Below, piece by piece: positions 24,137-35,934 of a stretch of DNA of 64,000 nucleotides. A model generated the notes under the pieces. It searched no databases, was not told the DNA's origin, and saw nothing but the letters and a program-made list of their open reading frames with translations. Within the stretch, counting starts at the first letter, position 1, and each line of letters begins with the position of its first letter. Origin of the DNA: Eremomyces bilateralis CBS 781.70 (taxonomy: Eukaryota; Ascomycota; Dothideomycetes; Eremomycetales; Eremomycetaceae). Location of the stretch: contig NW_022985101.1 in assembly GCF_010015585.1 (NCBI RefSeq), positions 62,001-126,000 of the forward strand. The letters are read 5' to 3'. The translations under genes were made by a program, and so were the position numbers.

Positions 24137-26363
24137 TCAATCCACATCATCTTCGTCCTCGTCCTGGGGAACATCAACGCCCAACATCTTCATCAGGTTT
24201 CGAGACGGGCCAGGCGCCCCTCCCTCTGCAGAAAGGGACTCTAGTAGGTTGGCTAGGACGCGATATTCCTCGGAATCTTGACCATCTGCCTCATTGCCAT
24301 CCAAATTGTCAGCCACTCGCGCCTTGCCCTTGCCTGTCGATCCATATGACCGCGCCGTTGGTGGAGCATCGATGTTCAAAGCGCCAGCGTCTCGTAATTC
24401 TTGCTCCATCTGTGCCAGCTCGTCGTACGAATTATCCTCTCCGTCACTTGGAGCACTTTGCTGCTCCCATGGATCCTTTTGCTCGTTTGACTTAGGCTTG
24501 GAATCAGTCTTGACCTTGCTTTTCGTCATCTCGAACAAGGCAGGGCCACCGAGGTCTACGGCCGTAAAAGTGACATGGAGTGCTTCCCTTTGCCTTTCTC
24601 GTGATTCTTCCCGTTCGTGCCATAGTAGCTCCCTTTTCACTCGAGCCCACTCCGAAGGGACAACCGTCTTGACGCCCCAGTTGTTTGAGCCCGGAGGCGG
24701 ATCTGGCCCTAATGCTGCTCGGCCTGTTCCTGCGGCCGCGTGATGATGGGCGGGCTTAGATGCTATTTCACGCAAGGTCTTGTTGAAAGCTTCTTCATCG
24801 ACCTGGTCGGAGCTGTTGCCCGAAGATGAGACATCGGACCATGCGTCATCCGGGTCATTATCGATGTCCATCTCGTCCATATCGTCGACCCCTTCTAAAC
24901 CTGCCTCCTCGTCCTGCATGAAAGCTCGTGTTCGAGATAGGAGGTTTTGCAACGCATCTGGGGCGGTAGACTTTTCAACCGCGCTTGATTTCGCCTTCTC
25001 CGTGTTGCTCCGGGAAGTTTCTTTAGAAGTCTCTACTTCAGAAACCTTGCCTGCGCCTGCATCGCCCGAGCCACCATCAAGTGCATGATTGAAGTCATTC
25101 CAATCAACATCCATCCATCCTTCCGAATCTTCGCCTCGCTGCATATTTTCGATCAAGGCATCATCGGAGGGCATTTCTGCTTCGCCTGCTTCCAGATCGT
25201 CCAACAAGATCTCCAGCTCAAGGACATCCTTACGGGCGTTCGACTTGGGATTGCCCAAGAGCATCTCAAAGCCACTGGTTAGTTTCATTCCGACGTCCAA
25301 CCGCCGCTGTCTCAATGTATTCTCCTCAGATTGGGATTCGCCATTCACGGCACCATGGACGTCGAACCATGAGGCAGGGGGTGCGAACTCCTGTGTCCGG
25401 ATCTGCGCATACCCAACGCGGGAAAAGAGAACACTGATGTTTACGAGATCAGTAGGAGGAAGTTGAAGATTTTTCCCCGGCTCCCGCCTCAGGAAACGCA
25501 TGGAGCTCGGATCGCGGAGATGGAATGCTTCAACTGCGGCCGACACTATCCTCGGTCGTTGAAGTAGCAAGAATGCTAGTTTTCGCGGCACGGTCACAAT
25601 TGACCGGTGTAGGTTGGTATGGATAGTTTTTGGATGCCCTGCGATCCTTGAAAAGGCTGAATTGCTGAGTGTAGAGGTCGAATGGAGCGGTGGGGTCGGT
25701 CCGGACGAAAGGTATTTGAGGGCAACGGAAAGTGGTAGTTCTGGGGGGAGCTGTGGAGATATTGATATGATGCGAACCATGCCATTGTTTATCCAGACCT
25801 GAATGGTTATCAGCACTGCTTCCTGTGTAACTTGCAGCAGCTTACTCGATTGGCGTCGTTTTCTGGCGTGAGCCATTTTGGGACCTTATCTGCAGCCTCG
25901 ATGGCAAGAAATTCGCCGTCAGGATCGTGAACGCGGATCCAGACATCATCGAATTTGAGACTCAATTCTCGGAGGATCCATACTATGAGCCATTCGTCTG
26001 CGACCGAGTCACCGATGTTCGTGCTGCCACCGAGTATCCATCTGTCTATTCGATGTTAGGAGAGAATGCCCCCTGGATCAAGGTCATCTGGCAAGTAAAA
26101 CGGCCGACGTACATACCGAGCTCTCTGCTTAAAGCCAATTCAAACTTGTCTTTGTGCCATATGTATTCCCGAAGATATCTTTTCTCCAGTTCGGCAGCAG
26201 CAGTTTTCACTTCCGCCAACCGAGTCCTCACTTGGCTCCCTGTAAGGTTCGCATTCAACACGGAAATGGTATATTCCACTGTGTCGTTGACCGTCTGGCG
26301 AGGAAACCCGTCAAACCCTTCACCAAACGGTTTCAGGCCTGGTTCTGTGCCGTTGTCACCCAT
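24137..26363 (-). CDS. Ecdysoneless/SGT1 (Ecd) family protein
   Basis: Three exons, 26363-26117, 26045-25846 and 25798-24137, give 702 residues. Exon 1 holds DTVEYTISVL. Exon 2 carries the signature segments WLIVWILREL and DPDGEFLAIEAADKVPKWL, followed by PENDANR, as in human ECD (hSGT1). Exon 3 continues VWINNGMVRIIS and a helical middle part, then long acidic and Ser-rich stretches (EDSEGWMDVDWNDF, DEMDIDNDPDDAW). Family members regulate transcription and pre-mRNA splicing, partly through Prp8 and R2TP; the fungal role is less clear. The intron 1 acceptor was chosen (TAG before ACAGATGG) because it alone keeps the WIL frame. It is unrelated to the Hsp90 co-chaperone also called Sgt1. Confidence 0.88.
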
Positions 26364-27084
26364 CACTTCGAACTAGTACAACTCTATTTTTGTTGAAGCA
26401 TTGAACGATCGTCTAAACCAGGTATGGTTGAGGCCTCCAGGACGGAATAGAGGTGTGACTTCTAATGATGTCTAACCAACTGGGGGCCAACGTATATCCA
26501 GGTCCCGAAGCTCTTTAGATGAGTTTTCTGAGCTGAGTGCTAATGTTTTCGGGACTACAATGCTGAATGGGATAGGGACACCCGTTCAAGGTTTCCGGTG
26601 CACTTTTATGTTGACATCAACCGGTAGTATCGTCTCAATCCAGTGACAGGTATAAGTCAAGCGTAGGAATAGGCGTAGTATGTTTTTCAGGTTTCCGTGA
26701 ACAGCGTGATATGATTCTGTAATAATAATTCAGATATAATCCTCCGTAGGTACCTGACAAAACATGAACCAGACGGAAATCTCTAGTTGATGCCTGGGGC
26801 AGTAAGGCATGCGTATTGCTGCCACGATCAAGCACATGACCTGTGGCTGGTTCATATTTGTAGCCTTGTGTCCTTGCGACCCATGACGCAAATAGTGCCT
26901 TTCGTCCGCCATGGTTTGTTTACCTTTTGACCGCATCCCAAACATCAAGCTGTATGCAATGACTACCATTCCGACTCCATCGCTATCCGGAGTCCCTGGG
27001 GTTTTGGACGCGCATTGCACCCGATATCCTATGACTTGATCTCTACGCGTCAACGCCCACCTGGATTGGATATCCGTCTTCGCA
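26364..27084. other. Divergent intergenic region, Ecd and SPB genes
   Basis: 721 bp between two divergent starts and therefore both promoters. No gene, RNA or repeat recognised. Confidence 0.5.
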
Positions 27085-30000
27085 ATGGCGAACCTATTCC
27101 CACCATCGTCCCCCGACTATTCCTTCTCTATGGCCTCGCCATCCAAGTTGTTTGGTCCAAGTGCATCAGTCGAGCCGTCATTTATATCTCCGATCAAGAA
27201 CCGAAATGATCTTCTTGTGCATATGCAAGGGAAACGAGGCATCAACAGTACTCTTCTCCAGACGCCTCGAGCACCTGTGGCAGGTCGCTCTGGTAACCCC
27301 ACGAAGACGGAGTTCACACCTCTACTCAAATCAGCGACACGAAACAGCGCACGGAATACTGCGAAACATATCGGGAGAAACAGTATCATCCCAGAGAGAA
27401 AACTGCGAACTCCCGCAGCACTGAGGAATGGGTACAAGTTCTCGTCGCCAGCGCTGCCCGAAGCCAGCGAGGTTTTCGGTTCGGGAATGGGTTCTATAGT
27501 GGAAGAAGATGAGACCGATGACACACCAGTCATTCCTGGTGGTAGTAGCAGTGCTGTGAGCACTCCGGGCGTGATGATGGGCAGGGGTCAAGATGCTGTG
27601 CTGGACAATGGAAACGTCCTCACTTTACGAGACCAGGAAGCCGTAAGTGTTCGATGGGACCCAAGAATTTCCGCCTACTAATACAGTGGTAGAAGCTCGA
27701 ACAGATCGACAAGGAGAACTTTGGCTTAAAGCTCAAGATTCACTTCCTCGAGGAGAATATCAAGAAAATGGGTCCCGAATTCAACCAGCAAACATTACGA
27801 GAAAACGCCGATCTCAAGGTGACAAGGCAGCAGCTCGAAGTCGAGATCAAGCGATACAAACGACAGGTTAAATTGGCCGAAGAAGAACTTGAGAAGTATC
27901 GAGAACAACTGCGACAGTACGCCAACAACATGCGGAGCCGACACCAAGCAGAAGCTGGCCAGGAAGAACTCGACCAAGCCCAGCGCATTACGGACGAACA
28001 GGCCATGGAGATCGAGACTCTACAAAGACGCATTGAAGTTTATGAGCAAATGAGCCTCGAGACCGAACAGCTTCAGGCAGATATTCAAGACCTGGAGATC
28101 GACCTGCGCGAAAAGGACCGTCTGGCGGATGAGAAGGACGAGAAGATCGAAGAGCTGCAGAGCAAGGTTGAGGAGCTTCAAAATGAAGATCACAACGAAT
28201 CGGAGGAGAAAGAACGGTTCATACAACAGCAAGATGACCGAATATCCGACCTGGAGGAGGAGCTGCGACGCACCCAGAGAGAAAAAGAGGAAGCCGAGGA
28301 TTTTCTGGCAGACAAGCAAGATGATCCCGACGGTGTCCACCAATCATTTGTTGACCGCTTGAGTGAACGGATCGAATCATCCGAACAGCGCCGCCAGGAT
28401 GAAGTGTCCGACCTCCGTCGTGAGTTACGCGATGTTCGCGCCGAACGGGATTCAACGGTATGGACTCTGGAACAAGGACTGCAGAGTCTGGAGAGGGAAA
28501 AGCGTGAGGAGATCAACTCTCTGGAAGCCCGTCTTCGATTAGCAGAAAGCAAAGGCGACAATCAATATCACCTTGCTCAACAGGCTGCAGCGACCGCTCA
28601 AGAGCAGCTTCGTCATGTCATACAGGAGAATGAGACGGAGATTAATACTTTGCGGACAAGAGTGGAAGCGGCGGAAGATGCGCAGTTTCAAGCGCAAGAA
28701 CTAGATCTCCAACTGCGGGATCTGACCACCGAAGTGGAACGTCGGAGACACAGCGACAAGGTTCGAGATGAAGAGCTCACTGAACTGCGAGAAGCATACA
28801 GCCGGAAAGACCGCGAAGTATCCTCATTGAAATCCGTATCTACGCAACGCGATGAAGCGATCAAGGAGCTCGACAAAACTAAGGGACTCTTAACCGAACG
28901 CGATCGTGAAATTCTACGAATCATGGATACGATCCGATCTCTTGAATCTCAGCTGTCCACCATGGAATCCCAAGTCAAGGAGCTTTCCACTCTGCGATCC
29001 ACTCTAGCAGAAAAAGATCGAGAAATATCTTCCGTACGAGCTGCTCTGCAAGAACGAACTGCGGAACTTGACATCCTTCGCGAAGTTGCAAATAACGAAG
29101 AGGAGGAGAAGACACACCTGGATGCAATGCACGATCTTGTGCAAGATCGTAATGCTGAGATTGAAGCCCTTCGGTCTGCCACCAACACTTCGCAACGCAG
29201 TCTGGAAGAGTTACAGCAAACAGCAGATGCGCGCCTGAAGGAAATTCGAGACCTAAAGGAAGCGCTCGCTGCGCAGAAGACGGAGCTGGAAGAAGAGATT
29301 CAGGTTCTGGAAACCGACTACGATGAATTGCAGTCCGAAAAGGAGGGGATGCGAGTCAAGGTCGAGGTGCTTGAATTCCAGGCGGCAGAATCCAACGAAC
29401 TCAAACCTAGGGTCGAGAGTCTGGAGAAAGAACTTCGAGCTGCACACGCCGAGAGGGATATTTTGCAAAAGCAGACGGACAAGATCCACAATGATTTGAC
29501 GTCGAATCTTCAGGACCGAACATCAGTCCGATCAGTGCTCGAGTCTCGAAATGCCGAGCTACAGGCGCAGCTGAACGATGCTCGGGAGAAAGTGTCTACC
29601 CTCAATTCCGAGATCGCCTCTCTGAAGTCCCAAGTATCTAATATGGAAACGACTCTTCGCTCCGAAACCCGTTCGAAAGAGACGACCATGTCTAAGCAAA
29701 ATCGAGACCTTGCCGACCTGAGAACCCAGCTGAAACTCGCACACTCTGAAATGGCCGTCCTTCGCTCCTCACATCGATCCCCATCGATGTCGCCTTCTGC
29801 TCGGAGACTCCAGGAAGCAGAAATGCAGGAGTTACAAGACTTGTTACAGACGTCTAAAAACGAACTGCAGTCCTTACGGCAAGCTACTTCACAAAAGGAT
29901 CGCGAGTTGTCGCGCCTCACCAAGGAATTAAACCTAAAGTCATCAGAGCTGCGGAAAGCACTTCGAACAGCGAAGCATGTGCGGGATGAGACACAAACCC

Positions 30001-30552
30001 AACGGATCGATGCTGTGGCTGAGGCAGCCGGACTTGAAAAGGCATTGCTTGAGGTTGAAGGGAAGCTGGAAGAAGCTGAAGATCAACTTGAAACCGGCGA
30101 GCGGACCATGAAGGATGCTGCGAAGAAGCATGCCGCAGAGCTGAAAGGTCTGATGAAGCAGATTTCCTGGTTACGAGCACGGTTTGCGCGGGAGCAAGAC
30201 TTCAGGAAAGGCTTGGCCTTTGAAAAAAGATTCATGCTGATGCAAGTCGAAATGTACAACGAATGGTATGTCGCCCTTCCAATATGGCAACGCACAGTAC
30301 GGCTAACATTAGAATAGTAACAAGGAAGATCTCCGACTTGTCGAAGAGATGGGGATCACCCCCGACGCGTCCTTCTATGATGCTTCGAGGCGGCCTTCAT
30401 TACGAGCTGTGGGACTGGCTGTGATCGCCACTCTCAGAATGAAGAGTCTCAAGGACAACTGGTCAGTGAATAAGAAGGTGCATGACGTGCTGGTCAAGAA
30501 GGCCGGGGAGTTGAGACGGCAGAATCGCAAGGCGTCTCAGTATGTACGATGA
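27085..30552 (+). CDS. pcp1: Pericentrin-like spindle pole body protein (Pcp1/PcpA type)
   Basis: Three exons, 27085-27642, 27693-30265 and 30318-30552, give 1121 residues. The N-terminal 186 residues are Ser/Pro-rich with PSPxK-like sites. Exon 2 opens with KLEQIDKENFGLKLKIHFLE, a centrosomin motif 1 (Cnn_1N) that recruits gamma-tubulin complex. Almost all of 190-1010 is a heptad-rich coiled coil. The C-terminus, FAREQDFRKGLAFEKRFMLM with VEMYNECNKEDL, resembles the PACT domain that anchors pericentrin/Pcp1 at the spindle pole body. The combination points to Pcp1/PcpA; the alternative is the Mto1/ApsB relative, which also has a Cnn_1N motif. The intron 1 acceptor is the second of two close AGs; the first would bring an immediate stop. 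Confidence 0.83.
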
Positions 30553-30913
30553 TGTTCGGGTTGGGTGCAAGAAATGAGGGATGAAATTTCGCCTGTGTCT
30601 CCAAATTTGGGATGGGACATGTTGCATGAGTGGTGTTGCTCGGATGGCTTTGGACTCATAAGTCATACTGTTAGCGGAGTGTATTGTTTTGGTGTCTTTT
30701 CTATCCAACGTTCCAACGGATCTTGCTGCTTTAACCAATGCCCAATCCATCAGATATGATCTGTCATCAATAAATGAATCATTCCAAAGTCCAAGAGTAG
30801 ATGCCGCATGTCACTGATGCAATGAACTATTACTACGCTGGTTGAAATAGTTACTCCTTTCCCGCTTACGATAGGTCCGCTAGACCAGTGCCAAATTCTT
30901 CCTTTAGACATGA
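30553..30913. other. Convergent 3' region
   Basis: 361 bp between the convergent stops of the spindle-pole gene and cytidine deaminase. An AATAAATGAATC-like stretch near 30767 may serve polyadenylation. Nothing else seen. Confidence 0.5.
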
Positions 30914-31648
30914 TTACGATCCTCCTCTTATTTCTTTCATCGCGTCCGGCTTAGGAAGAGATTCCGGCCCGAAGGACATGGGAAGAAGCTGCTCGTCCGC
31001 ACGCTTAGTCTAGTTCAGCATCGATATGGCAAGATTGAACTCACCTCTTCCATGGTCTTGACGACGTACTCGCCATCCTGTCCATGCATGATGATTGGCA
31101 TTGTGGGCTGTCCTCCCACGCGGTTTCAGTCTTGACTCTGCTTGAATATTACATAGTGGTAGATGGAAACCATACCTCGCAGAACTCCCGGAGGAATTGC
31201 CTACACATCCCGCATGGACTTGCTAGGGTGCCAACCAGGTCCGTAGCCACCGCTATGGCCTTGAGGTCGCCATATTTCCATCCTGCAACGACCGCGGCGG
31301 TGACAGCGGCACGTTCGGCACACGTTCCGACCGGATATGACGCGTTCTCAACATTGGCCCCGAGAATAAGTCCTTTCTCCGGGTCCGCGGCGTCTTTGCG
31401 GAGAAGCGCGCAGCCAACCCGGAATTGCGAATACGGACCTGATGGCGAACCAGATAAGTACGGCGCTTGGGGAACTGGAGCGGGATAGGTACGTCGGGAT
31501 AGGAATAGGACCTATTGGACAAAGACTAATCGTTCAACATACAATAAGCCAATGCCTTTGCTTCGTTGGACTTCGCCGTCAACAGTTGGACCTCCGCAGC
31601 GGATAGTCCCGACACCGACTCTTCCGATTGAGATATCAAGTTCGGCAT
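30914..31648 (-). CDS. cdd1: Cytidine deaminase
   Basis: Four exons, 31648-31543, 31438-31176, 31107-31045 and 30988-30914, give 168 residues. The zinc site is complete: C75-A-E77 in VGTCAERAA, where Glu is the proton shuttle, and C111-G-M-C114 in SPCGMCRQ. CPYSQFRVGCALL and GANVENASYPVG are further family motifs. The C-terminus has MEELLPMSFGPESL, the usual end. The enzyme converts cytidine and deoxycytidine to uridine forms in pyrimidine salvage; it is a cytosolic homotetramer in relatives. Exon 1 was found by requiring Tyr-Cys-Pro-Tyr-Ser continuity across intron 1 (104 bp), whose split codon encodes C36. Confidence 0.93.
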
Positions 31649-32394
31649 GGCTGATTACTGGAACAGTGGCTGGATCGTGATGTTGAGGGGCATTTGTACT
31701 TTGATAACGATGGATAGATAGACACAGCAGAGGCAAAGGCCAAAGTCAACACGATCAGGATCCGATATGGTTACATTCCGATGTTCTCACGCTGTGTGAC
31801 ATTGAAGGAGGCGGACCCACTACGCCCCGGAGAGCTCTACGGAATCCAGAATATGAACAGAATAATAAAATCCCGATTATGAGCACAAGTATCATATTCG
31901 ATCGGAAAGTACAGCAAAGAGGACTAAGGTTCTTACCTTATCAAATCAAAAGACCATCACCGGGCCTCTTGTTTTAACAATACTGGAACAGTATTCAGTT
32001 GCGAACTACTGTCTTTCCGACGACGCAGCTTTTTTGGAACCATTCAACGCCGGCCACTACATACTTAATATACATTGTATTCGCGATTGTCGAATATAAG
32101 CTGCACACCCTGAACTCCCCATCACTCATGAGTCAGAGCCCATCCGCCGGGCTGATTGACTGTCTCTGTTGCCTTGCAAGGTGTAGTCATTATGCAATCG
32201 CCGTCTCGTTAGGTATGATATCGATCGCTCGCTGGCCCTCGGTAAGCGTCAATGCCCTCTTACGGCCATCTCGAAGATAGGTTCGGGCACAGGCGCGAAC
32301 TCTTGTAGGTCTAGCCGTGTATCCATCACTGAGGACTCGAGACATCGATGGAATGCGTCCAGAATAGTTTATTCTTCGGAGGGTCTCATATAGT
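31649..32394. other. Intergenic region upstream of cytidine deaminase
   Basis: 746 bp between the start of cytidine deaminase and the stop of the TAF3-like gene, both on the minus strand. It should hold the deaminase promoter. No gene or repeat recognised. Confidence 0.5.
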
Positions 32395-33563
32395 TCATCC
32401 ATCGGTGGCCATGAGCTCATCAGGATGCTCGGAATCTACACCAGTGCCGTTCGGAACAGCAGAAGAATCCCGATTTCGCTGACGGACCATGACCTGCCAG
32501 TCCGTCAAGGACGCCACAGGGCCACCTTCAATTGTGATATCGTGATCGTCTGCTTCAATGCCAAGTACCGTACCCTGGAAGCGTGATTGGTCTCCGGTCT
32601 TGCTATGCTTCCTCTTCAATGCTGTGGTCCGAATTAGCATAAACTGTCTCATGGAAGGAAATACCGTAGGATGCGGGCAATCATACCTGTTAAATAGTCT
32701 AGCCTCTCTTTTTCCCCATCTAGCTCCATAAGATCGTCCGATTTTAGCATCCCCGCAATCCGCATGATCTCCTTATTCCCATCGCCTTGGACCCAGTCGA
32801 TGAACTCCTGTATATCCTTGGTGTCTTCCTCCGTTCTCCGATCTTCTTCTTTCTGCGCACCCTTGCCTTCGCCAGTGGGCTTTCGCATCGCCTCAATCCA
32901 TGCTTCTTCGGAAGCGGTCATGGTGGTCGTGAAACAGCCGGCATCGTCCATGGCCATGCGGACATCCGTGATCGTCGGGGTCGCGTCGTTATGATTCCCA
33001 TATGCATGAGCGACGGTTCGAGTAGCGAGAAGTAGTAGATGCTTTGCAGTAATATCCGTCAGAGCTTCAATCACCGACGGTCGAGCAGAATGGAAGCCCG
33101 CAGCGCGTAGAATTTGCAGGACGGCTGGTCGAGTCAACATGTGCATGATCTCGCGGGCAGACATGTTGGTCCGATATCTCTTCTGCTGCACAAACTCAGG
33201 CGGCCTGTAATATCCGGGACATATTGATTTCTCGACTCTCTCGGGATCCGGATGGGGTGGTGCCACTAGATTCGGACGGTTCCTAAACCTGGTGTAGTCT
33301 CTCTTCTCTAGCTTTCTGGGACTGGAGAGTTCGGCCCTGTCGACATGGAGATGTTCCTCCTCGTGTCGTGGTGAGCGTCGAACAATCCAAGAAGAAGGAG
33401 CGCTAGAGTTCTTGGCGGGCGGAGGGGTGGAAGGCGGCGGGGTGGAAGGAGCCGAGGTGGAAGGAGCCGGGGTGGAAGGTGGAACCGCCAAACCACCGGC
33501 AGGATCGCTATCCCTGTTATCCAGAGCATCACGTGCTTTGTATGTGAGCCTGAACTGAACCAT
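32395..33563 (-). CDS. Histone-fold (Bromo_TP) protein, TAF3-like TFIID subunit
   Basis: Two exons, 33563-32687 and 32621-32395, give 367 residues. A bromodomain-associated histone fold spans about 137-212: MSAREIMHMLTRPAVLQIL, ARPSVIEALTDITAKHLLLL, then HNDATPTITDVRMAMDDAG. This fold pairs with TAF10 or TAF8-type partners in TFIID. Residues 29-49 are a Pro-Ser-Thr repeat. The C-terminal part of exon 1 is acidic and helical, and exon 2 adds GTVLGIEADDHDITIEGGP, a beta-rich tail. TAF3 is the best match, but other Bromo_TP proteins of SAGA/TFIID (TAF8, Spt7) are possible. The gene lies head to head with taf7. The start is the first ATG; frames upstream lack one. Confidence 0.78.
33424..33483 (-). 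repeat. Four 15-bp coding repeats (Pro-Ser-Thr)
   Basis: Four head-to-tail 15-bp units of the form GGGGTGGAAGGAGCC (plus strand) lie in the first exon of the TAF3-like gene. In frame they encode Pro-Ser-Thr-Pro/Ala-type pentads, so copy-number change would keep the frame. Confidence 0.85.
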
Positions 33564-34010
33564 GTTGAAGTTGCAAGATGCAAGTTGCAAGTTGGTACTG
33601 TATCAGACGCTTGAAATCGACGAGAACCCAGGAAATGAAGTTATTTGTTACTGAAAAGGCAAATGAGACTTTCAGAAGTTTCAAGGACGAAGTGACCAAG
33701 TCATAAGGTGCTCTTACGCAGGCGAATATCAGATGTGTTATGGTTTGAGCGTGCATGTGTGAGCACTTGATTCAGGTAGACCTACAACTACAAAGCACTC
33801 TTCTTTCCTCCAGGGGAACCACACGGCTCGAAAGAGAATCGCCTTCTTTTCATCGAACTCTCTTCCATCCGCGTTCCTCTTGGATCCAATGCGGTCTTAG
33901 GATCCTCATTATATCTCTACCACGAACCGCATTCAACCCTCCATTTCCGCAACCCTTTACCCGATTTTCGAGCAACTCCGACACACTTAATCCGACCATC
34001 GCCTAGAACC
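33564..34010. promoter_or_regulatory. Shared divergent promoter of TAF3-like and taf7 genes
   Basis: 447 bp between the two ATGs. A CCAAT pentamer on the plus strand at about 33887-33891 and TTATATCTC near 33909 lie upstream of taf7; pyrimidine-rich DNA follows to the ATG. Whether one element serves both genes is inference. Confidence 0.5.
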
Positions 34011-35609
34011 ATGACAGGTGGCAGCGGCAAACCAACCGGGCTAAAGCTGAAGCTGCCAAAAAGTCAGTCAGCGGCGGAACCGGAGAGCTCATCAACACCT
34101 AAGCTCAGGTTAAACTTCAAGGGCATTACAACGCCCGCAACCGAGAACCCTCCATCAATTCAACCTTCGCCCGAGCAACCGAAACCAAAGCGAAAGTACA
34201 CCAAGAAACCGAAAGGAGACGCTGCTCCCACACCGAACAAGAAGCGGCCAATCGACGATGAATCATCGGCGCGGCCGAAGAAACGAATCAACAAAGCCTC
34301 CATAGCTGGCGCTGCGAGGAAGGGCGCCCTGACGCCGGTTCTGAAGTTGAAAAGCGCGGTTTCGGCGGACAAACCCCTTCCGAAGGTTCAGAAAGATGTC
34401 CGAATGAAGATCAAGGTGCAGGGGAAGCCCCCCGAGAGGCCCATCGGAGTAGGTTATGACAGCGAAGACGATGAGGTCGAGAAGGATCCCGCAATCGAAC
34501 AAGCGTTCATCATCCGGTTTCTCCCCAACGCCGACCTCGACTACGTACGCCAGTGTGTCCAGGAGAAGCGAGTGGGATTGCGACGCGATGAGGGTGGGCT
34601 GGACATGCACTTGCGCTTCTTCGACCGCGAGGGACGACGGGCGGTTGTCGTCATTCGCAAATCAATATATGCGGCGGTGCTAGTAGATTTACCTTGCGTC
34701 GCCGAGGGCATGAAGAGTTGGGACCGGAAAGGATGGTACAAATCGGTCGATGTCTATCAGATGCTGCTCGTCCTCGGCCCGGTCGGGGACGAGGGGGAGG
34801 CCAAGACCTATCCGCTACCGAACGAGGTGGATCCGACAACGTGGCAGTATGCCCATGGGCTCACGCCGCCGATGCATCACGCGAGGAAGCGCCGGTTCCG
34901 ACAACGGGTCAGCTTCCGAACGATCGAAGAAGTGGAGGAGAAGGTGGAGCGCTTGTTGGAGGCGGACAAAAAGGCGCAGGCGTCCGGCGGGTCATCTATC
35001 TACACTCTGACGGACGGTGCGGCCGTACGAGAGGGCTCAGACGCCGGGGAAGCGGAAGACGAAGACTACGGATACGGACAGCCGCACGAGCAGGAAGGCA
35101 TGGTCATCGATGAGGAGATGATGGAGGCGGATGTCGACGACATGGCAAAAATGTTCGAGGCCGAGTTCGAAGAAGACGCGGAAGGCGAGCCGGCGGACTT
35201 GGACACGGTCGCGGTTCAGGGACACGCCGGTGACGATGGAGAGATCGTGGTCGACGCCGATGCAGCAGCGGCGATCGCATCGCGGGGCGGTAACACGGCC
35301 GTAGTTGTAGAAGCGAGTCCAGCCGCTGACACCGGGGACGATGACGATGACGACGATGACGATGACGACGCGGATGCGGTGGCAGACGAGGAGGATGAGG
35401 ATTTCGTTGCCGCTCAACAGGAGCTGCTCGGAATTAAGGAACAGATCACCGAACTGGAGAATGACGTCCAGTACTATCGAGGGAAGCTCGATCAGGAGGC
35501 CAACAAGTTGTTGCGTGGCCGTCTGCAGAAGAACATTGAGCAACGCGAAGCGGATCTGGAGATCAAGAAGAGAGAGTATGTCGAGAAAGGGGGTGTCCTT
35601 GATGACTAG
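34011..35609 (+). CDS. taf7: TFIID subunit TAF7 (TAFII55)
   Basis: A single exon of 532 residues. After a basic disordered N-terminus (LKLKLPKSQ and KPKRKYTKKPKG), the TAFII55 domain begins near residue 163 with EQAFIIRFLP and continues through VIRKSIYAAVLVDLPCVAEG, SWDRKGWYKSVDVYQMLLV and the typical HGLTPPMHHARKRRFR near 285-300. TAF7 binds TAF1 and restrains its activity until transcription starts. The C-terminal half is strongly acidic with an 11-Asp run (about 446-456) ahead of a coiled coil (LEIKKREYVEK). It faces the TAF3-like gene across a 447-bp intergenic region, so two TFIID subunits may share control. Confidence 0.94.
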   Translation: MTGGSGKPTGLKLKLPKSQSAAEPESSSTPKLRLNFKGITTPATENPPSIQPSPEQPKPKRKYTKKPKGDAAPTPNKKRPIDDESSARPKKRINKASIAGAARKGALTPVLKLKSAVSADKPLPKVQKDVRMKIKVQGKPPERPIGVGYDSEDDEVEKDPAIEQAFIIRFLPNADLDYVRQCVQEKRVGLRRDEGGLDMHLRFFDREGRRAVVVIRKSIYAAVLVDLPCVAEGMKSWDRKGWYKSVDVYQMLLVLGPVGDEGEAKTYPLPNEVDPTTWQYAHGLTPPMHHARKRRFRQRVSFRTIEEVEEKVERLLEADKKAQASGGSSIYTLTDGAAVREGSDAGEAEDEDYGYGQPHEQEGMVIDEEMMEADVDDMAKMFEAEFEEDAEGEPADLDTVAVQGHAGDDGEIVVDADAAAAIASRGGNTAVVVEASPAADTGDDDDDDDDDDDADAVADEEDEDFVAAQQELLGIKEQITELENDVQYYRGKLDQEANKLLRGRLQKNIEQREADLEIKKREYVEKGGVLDD

Positions 35610-35934
35610 ACACTACGATGGCCTGTCTCCGGTGGGAGGGAGTGAATAGCATTCAGGCTCAAGCATTAGTGTATTCAGACCATGGTCACATCTAACGAAA
35701 GTTCATTGTTCTAGTTATCGCCTCAATCCCCTGAGGTCTTCGTAATTTTGTGCAGACCGCATATTGGAACTGCTTTTATTCCCAGTGATGCTTCCCTTCC
35801 ATTTCTAGCGAGATTTTGACGTGAATCCCATACATGTTGTTGAACTGAAGAACTCAACCGCAAAGCTGCGTCCTCGCCAACGAATCTCTCTCTTCTTGAC
35901 GTTTTGAAACGCCTATTGTACCAACTCCGCGACT
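35610..35934. other. Convergent 3' region
   Basis: 325 bp between convergent stops of taf7 and cystathionine gamma-lyase. No feature beyond presumed 3' UTRs. Confidence 0.5.
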
